Of a DNA stretch of 64,000 nt, positions 59,893 to 64,000 are shown one piece after another. The notes below the pieces were generated by a model. The model ran no database searches and was not told where the DNA came from. It worked only from the letters and a program-made list of their open reading frames with translations. The translations under genes were made by a program, and so were the position numbers. Every line of letters starts with the position of its first letter. The first letter of the stretch is position 1. Source of the stretch: Dastarcus helophoroides (Eukaryota > Arthropoda > Insecta > Coleoptera > Bothrideridae); the NCBI GenBank assembly GCA_028583605.1, contig CM053333.1:27817302-27881301 (forward strand), read 5' to 3'.

Positions 59893-60210
59893 TCAATTAA
59901 AAAGATAAAGGCCAGTATGTTTGATGGTCCACAGATTAGGAAGATCACTAAAAATGAACCTTTTACCGAAACAGTGGCAAAATTTGAAAGGAATGATTTG
60001 CCAGAATTCAAAAACATTACCAGAGGCTTTGTTGAAATTGTTCAGCAACTTCTGGAGCGCTTCATGCTACATGAGCATCAAACTGCATTTTTTATATAGT
60101 CCTTTTGCAGACTTCCTGAAAAATCTTGGCGCAGTCAGTGATAAGCAGGGTGAGGAGCGATTTCGTGGGATCATCTTTTTTATATCAAAAACCAATGTTA
60201 CGCAGTATTC
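59893..60210 (+). pseudogene. Fragment of an insect repeat-associated protein, family uncertain
   Basis: Reads FDGPQIRKITKNEPFTETVA, then FERNDLPEFKNITRGFVEIV and, after a frame change near 60050, CYMSIKLHFLYSPFADFLKN, LGAVSDKQGEERF. I recall similar text (CNMSLKIHFLHSHLDYFPEN, LGAVSDEQGERFHQDI) from many arthropod genomes, where it is multicopy, but cannot name the element class. Frameshifted and truncated. Confidence 0.5.
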
Positions 60211-60319
60211 TCCATAATGAAGTTAAACTGCCCTTAAAGACATCACGTTCTGAGAGTTTTTCCTTTGATGTATTTAAACATGTTCTCTTGTAAACCACAT
60301 TATATTTTAATTACGTTTA

Positions 60320-60511
60320 CTAAACTATGCTAACTTTAGTGAAACAGATTACAACATTTCGTATTGCACTGTGATCAAAGTCATCTATGTCAACAACAAG
60401 TTTGTTACGTTCTCGTGTTTTCTTAGGAGTTCTTAGGGGTTCACCTTTGTTGGATCGACGTGCAATACCATTTACTGTTCCTATACTGATGTTCAACGCA
60501 GCTGCAACTTT
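60320..60511 (-). pseudogene. Mariner-like (DDE_3-type) transposase fragment, exon 2
   Basis: After an acceptor CTTTTTGTAG the frame reads KVAAALNISIGTVNGIARRS, NKGEPLRTPKKTRERNKLVV, DIDDFDHSAIRNVV and stops at 60320. It is a helix-turn-helix domain followed by the start of the DDFD.xAIR linker common in a multicopy Tc1/mariner-like transposase family. The catalytic domain is missing, so this is a 3'-truncated remnant. Confidence 0.6.
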
Positions 60512-60651
60512 CTACAAAAAGTAAACAATCAACATAACCTCACAAGCGAATTGTAGTTTATTTATTTTACAACAAACAATCCAGTACATTGTTTAAATTT
60601 TGTTTTTATATGTAAATTGTGTAATTTCAATCACTAGAGAGTAATACTTAC

Positions 60652-61246
60652 TAGTGTTGGAATAATCGAACGATTTTCAGAATCGAATACATTGAATTCG
60701 AATACTTTTGAGGATCGAATAAATATTCGAATACACAGAATCGAATTATGGAATAATAAAATAGAAAAATTATCTCAGCGGCCTATTCGAGGTATGTGGT
60801 GGCGAGATATGACTTTCGATTTCAGTACTTCCATACCTATGCCCGTAATTGGTAATCCCCTAATTGAATATAGTTAAGAAGTTAAGAATCGGATATGTAG
60901 CGTAGTTAGGAGACCGATTCTATTCACTACTCAGCATTCCAATGTTTTGTTGTATCGGACTACCACAATCTCGAATACATATTTTGTATTCGAATACATA
61001 TTTTGTATTCGAATACATATTTTGTATTCGAATGCATATTTTGTTTTCGAATGCAAGCAAGTACCCGAGAACTTATGAATCATCCGATGATGAGATGTCG
61101 CTTGCGCGAGGCGATTCTATTCATAATCTCACTTCAACTCACGGAGTCTGGTAGTATTCGAATACTTCAGTTGAGAATCGGATGTATTCGAGATCTTGGT
61201 AGAATCGAATAAATCTCACAGCTTGTATTCGAATAGCCCAACACTA
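60652..61246. mobile_element. hAT-type MITE inserted at a splice donor
   Basis: Ends TAGTGTTGGAATAATCGAA and TTCGAATAGCCCAACACTA are inverted. ATACTTAC at 60644-60651 and 61247-61254 is a perfect 8-bp target duplication. It contains four imperfect copies of TATTCGAATRCATATTTTG at 60975-61050. The frames here come from this repeat and are not genes. Confidence 0.9.
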
Positions 61247-61254
61247 ATACTTAC

Positions 61255-61365
61255 ATCTCTCACGGCATTTTGTGAAAATAATGGACCTTCATCGCCTTCT
61301 TTCTTAAAGAAGTTGATTAAGGCAGCAACCATTTGTCTGGCACGGGATCCTAGCGGCTTTGGCAT
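61255..61365 (-). pseudogene. Mariner-like transposase fragment, exon 1
   Basis: From the ATG at 61365: MPKPLGSRARQMVAALINFF, KKEGDEGPLFSQNAVRD, 37 codons, ending at a donor GTAAGTAT (61254-61247). It splices in phase 0 to 60511, giving NAVRDKVAAALN, which restores a continuous helix-turn-helix region. Confidence 0.65.
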
Positions 61366-61684
61366 AATGAACTCGCAAAACACTCAGTGGTTACGGATCA
61401 CTACTTTAGTTCTGATAAGAACTTGTTTATTCACTTTTTAGTAAAGTTGAAGGCACACAAAATTCAAATTAAAACACACAAAACAAACACAATAAACCAG
61501 CAATTGTCAAGAAACCACCGGCAACATAGCACAATGTAGGTAACTGCGTTCAACGTTAAATGTCACTATATAAGGGGATTCTTAATGTTATATTTAGTTA
61601 CATACAATTTTATACATTGGCAACAAAAATTTTTCGTCAATGACGTCATGCTAAACTTAACTGAAAAAAAACTTTATATAAGGA
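61366..61684. other. Unassigned sequence
   Basis: Lies upstream of the transposase fragment; may include its promoter and TIR, but none was identified. Confidence 0.3.
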
Positions 61685-62450
61685 AGAGCCAGTGTTGTTC
61701 GGTCCGCGGTAACATTTACAAATCCTAAAAATCTTTCTTCAATTTCTCCCTTTCGCGTAATCTAACGCACAATCTTTGACAACTGACATATTTGCCACAT
61801 CGGTAGTTTCATCCAGTATAATTGCAACAAATGAAGCTTCATTTATTTCCCTTTTTATTTTTCTTGAAGTAATCTCAGCTACGCATGCAATCAAATCGTT
61901 CTGGATGACACTAGAAGTACCATTAAATAGTGCGAAGTTTTGTAAATGTAATTTTAAGGTTTTATTGTATTTTGACAGAAAATTACATACATCTATATAA
62001 TTACCCTTATTTGACAAATTTTCAGATTTACTGTCACCTCGAAAACCGAGCTCATGTTGACCTAGAAAGTAAACCACATCGATAAGCCTTTTAACAATTT
62101 CGCGATTTTTTTCACTTCCTATTTATGTTTTTCGTGACTAATTCTTAACTGTTTTGCCAAATGTTTTTTGTTGAAGAATAGCTTCTAAACGAGCCTTACT
62201 AGATAAATGCCTCTTTATTAAATTATGAAGACTGTTTAAATCAGAAAATCCATTTCTATTTCATAAATTATTTTCCTTTGAAAACATGATGCACGACCAA
62301 CAAAATAAAAGTAATTTTGTGTTATACCCCGTAAGCCATTCACGTGTTTTTATAGTTTTCGATTTGAAAATGCCTAGTATAACTTAGTTTGTTTTGTTAA
62401 ATTCGGTAAGGCAGGAGTTGGTCTATCTTTTGAAATAATAAGATTTTTCT
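61685..62450 (-). pseudogene. hAT (ZMYM1/DUF4371-like) transposase pseudogene
   Basis: Reading on the minus strand: PTPALPNLTKQTK and KTREWLTGYNTKLLLFCWSC (zinc-finger region, near 62280-62420), then NGFSDLNSLHNLIKRHLSSK near 62250, then RLIDVVYFLGQHELGFRGDS, then REINEASFVAIILDETTDVA with the first catalytic Asp, and finally ERFLGFVNVTADRT near 61700. Multiple stops and frameshifts; the rest of the catalytic domain is deleted. Related at family level to the protein at 43242, but not the same lineage. Confidence 0.8.
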
Positions 62451-62682
62451 CTTCGAAATTTAAAATTCCAAATATATTTTCCAGTAAATTACAAACAACA
62501 AAGTTACATAAATTAGCGGCCGTGTCCTGGCCCGAAGTTAAAGTTGGGCCAACCGCACTAGCTACCTTCTACATCTCCATATTTTTAACTTGTTAACCTA
62601 TTCGTCCACAGCTTATTTCCGCACTAAATTAACTGAATTGTTTTTGTTGTCGACCTTACAAAATGCCCCTATTTTACAAATA

Positions 62683-64000
62683 CAGTAAAAGCTCTTTATT
62701 CGCGGGATATATGTTCCATAAATATGCCGCGAATACAGAATCCGTGAATACGGAATGGTAATTTATATGGAATTATAGGGGATACGTTCCTAGGTGACAA
62801 AATAAAAAAAACAAATACATAAAAAAATCAATTTAATTGAAGTATTTGAACATTTTGATTAATTATCTTAAGGCTTAGGCAATGGTTTGAAGAATTTTGT
62901 AATTTTCTCTTGCTTGGCAGTTTTTAAAAGCTCCTTTAATTCAGACTGATACGCAGCAGTCGCACTAGCAATTTGTCCATAATGTCCATAAAGAAATCGT
63001 AAAGCTCATTTGCCCTTCTTAAACCTTCACTAAGATTTTTCAAATTAAGAAATTAAAAATTATATGTCACGTTTCCAGTGCTTGTTGAGCCTCTCCTTCA
63101 ATGGGCTGTGAATTTACCATTTTCTCCAAGTCGGTTTCACTCAAATCTTCATCTTCCGATTCAAGCAATTCCTGAATGTTACTTGATTTTATCTGTTCGA
63201 ACCCATCTCGTCCTATTCCATTCGCGATTTCGGCTATGTTTGCAGTCAAAGTTTAAACTTGCACAGATTCTTCGTCATTTTTCGCAGTCAGAGCAGGTCG
63301 CAGTTTTTTCCAGCATGATTTCAATGTGTGTGGCTTCTTCCAATAATTCTTTTATGTTTACGATGCATTTTGCTAGTTCAAATTTCTTTTAGCATTCCAT
63401 AACATTCATATCAGGATTACATTCCATATTATCCAATATGATTTTGAAGGTTCATCTAATGTAATAGAGCTTAAAGGCCCGGATTATTCCTTGGTCCATA
63501 GATTGAAGCAAAGCCGTCGTGTTGGGAGGTAAAAATGTCACTTTTATATTTGGATACAAAGTTTCAAGTTCGCGAGGATCACCTGGTCCATTGTCCAAAA
63601 CTAGAAGTGCTTTAAAGTCTAAAATCTGTTTTTTTTAAATAAGTTTCAACTTTAGAAACAAAACAATTCCGAAACCAGTCACAAAAAATAGCGCTTGTAA
63701 CCCACGCTTTCTTATTAGCGCGCCAAAACACTGGCAGGTTGTCTTTGTTTTGATTTTTTAAAGTCCGAGGATTAAACGATCTGTAAAGCATCAGTGGCTT
63801 AATAACACAATCTCCAGATGCATTAGAACATAGCAGCAGTGTAACTCTATCCTTTGCTGCCTTAAATCCAGGAACACAATTTTCGCTTTTAAAAATGAAT
63901 GTTTTGTTTGGCATTATCTTCCAAAACAGTGCAGTTTCGTCTGCATTAAATACTTAGTCAGATTTGTATCCTCCATCAGCTACTAGGTTTGCAAATTCTT
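62683..64000 (-). mobile_element. Tigger-type element, partial (runs off the window)
   Basis: The left end at 62683 reads CAGTAAAAGCTCTTTATTCG preceded by TA, with CGCGAATACAGAATCCGTGA sub-terminally. The transposase lies on the minus strand. The right end is beyond the window. Confidence 0.7.
63067..64000 (-). pseudogene. Tigger transposase, partial and frameshifted
   Basis: The frame enters from beyond 64000: NLVADGGYKSD, stop, VFNADETALFWKIMPNKTF with the first Asp, then CVPGFKAAKDRVTLLLCSNA. After a frameshift at a run of eight A near 63633-63640 it reads LDFKALLVLDNGPGDPRELE (second Asp intact) and PNTTALLQSMDQGIIRAFKL (third acidic residue intact). An acidic tail with EDEDLSETDLE ends at 63067. 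Two or three further stops are present. Confidence 0.8.

Noticed and set aside
60942..61212. Frames of about 70 codons with repeated YFVFE/CIFCI text
   Set aside because: They come from the internal repeat of the MITE at 60652.

Overview
This window reads as nuclear DNA of an arthropod, most likely an insect. It is very AT-rich, has no operons or bacterial gene structure, and shows GT-AG introns. It is built largely from nested, mostly broken transposable elements (TEs). The insect assignment is an inference from TE types and gene style; no single-copy marker fixes the species. Most short open frames are chance or fragments of TEs.

The most gene-like stretch is 13.4-16.4 kb. On the minus strand, two exons (15451-15295 and 13666-13521) join in phase 1 to encode a secreted, insulin-like precursor: hydrophobic leader, B-like segment with two cysteines, RRKR site, a C-peptide of about 32 residues carrying the intron, RNKR site, then an A-like segment ending CC-x5-C-x5-C. 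The cysteine spacing is not canonical. A small divergent two-exon secreted-peptide candidate lies at 16071-16333, with a tRNA-like short element between the two genes. A possible exon of unknown function lies at 26818-27200 on the minus strand.

TE layout. 0.3-1.5 kb: foldback repeat. 3.1-3.5 kb: solo LTR. 4.8-5.2 kb: Penelope-like remnant with a hammerhead-ribozyme motif. 5.4-11.9 kb: hAT-like element (copy A) holding an inserted element that contains a degenerate Jockey/CR1-type retrotransposon. 17.6-20.5 kb: internally deleted Gypsy element inside a foldback. 21.3-26.2 kb: second copy (B) of the 5.4 kb family, itself carrying three insertions. 28.4 kb: solo LTR. 29.7-32.2 kb: Tigger/pogo element with broken transposase. 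34.55-35.8 kb: dead mariner-type element. 36.2-36.9 kb: MITE.

39.57-45.56 kb is a hAT element with perfect 16-bp TIRs, a perfect 8-bp target duplication and a 667-codon transposase frame; a young MITE sits inside it. 45.6-50.6 kb: MITE, retrotransposon fragments and a 3.16-kb non-autonomous hAT with perfect 8-bp TSD, the last two inside a foldback. 51.6 and 56.5 kb: solo LTRs. 52.6 kb: 15-bp minisatellite. 54.5-55.7 kb: minus-strand retrotransposon fragments. 58.6-64.0 kb: hairpin-rich repeat, an unclassified TE protein fragment, a spliced mariner-type transposase gene split by a hAT MITE whose target duplication copies the splice donor, a hAT pseudogene, and a Tigger element running off the window end.

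Recurring themes are nested insertion, TSDs that can be read exactly, and long AT-rich filler that switches from T-rich to A-rich within several unrelated elements.
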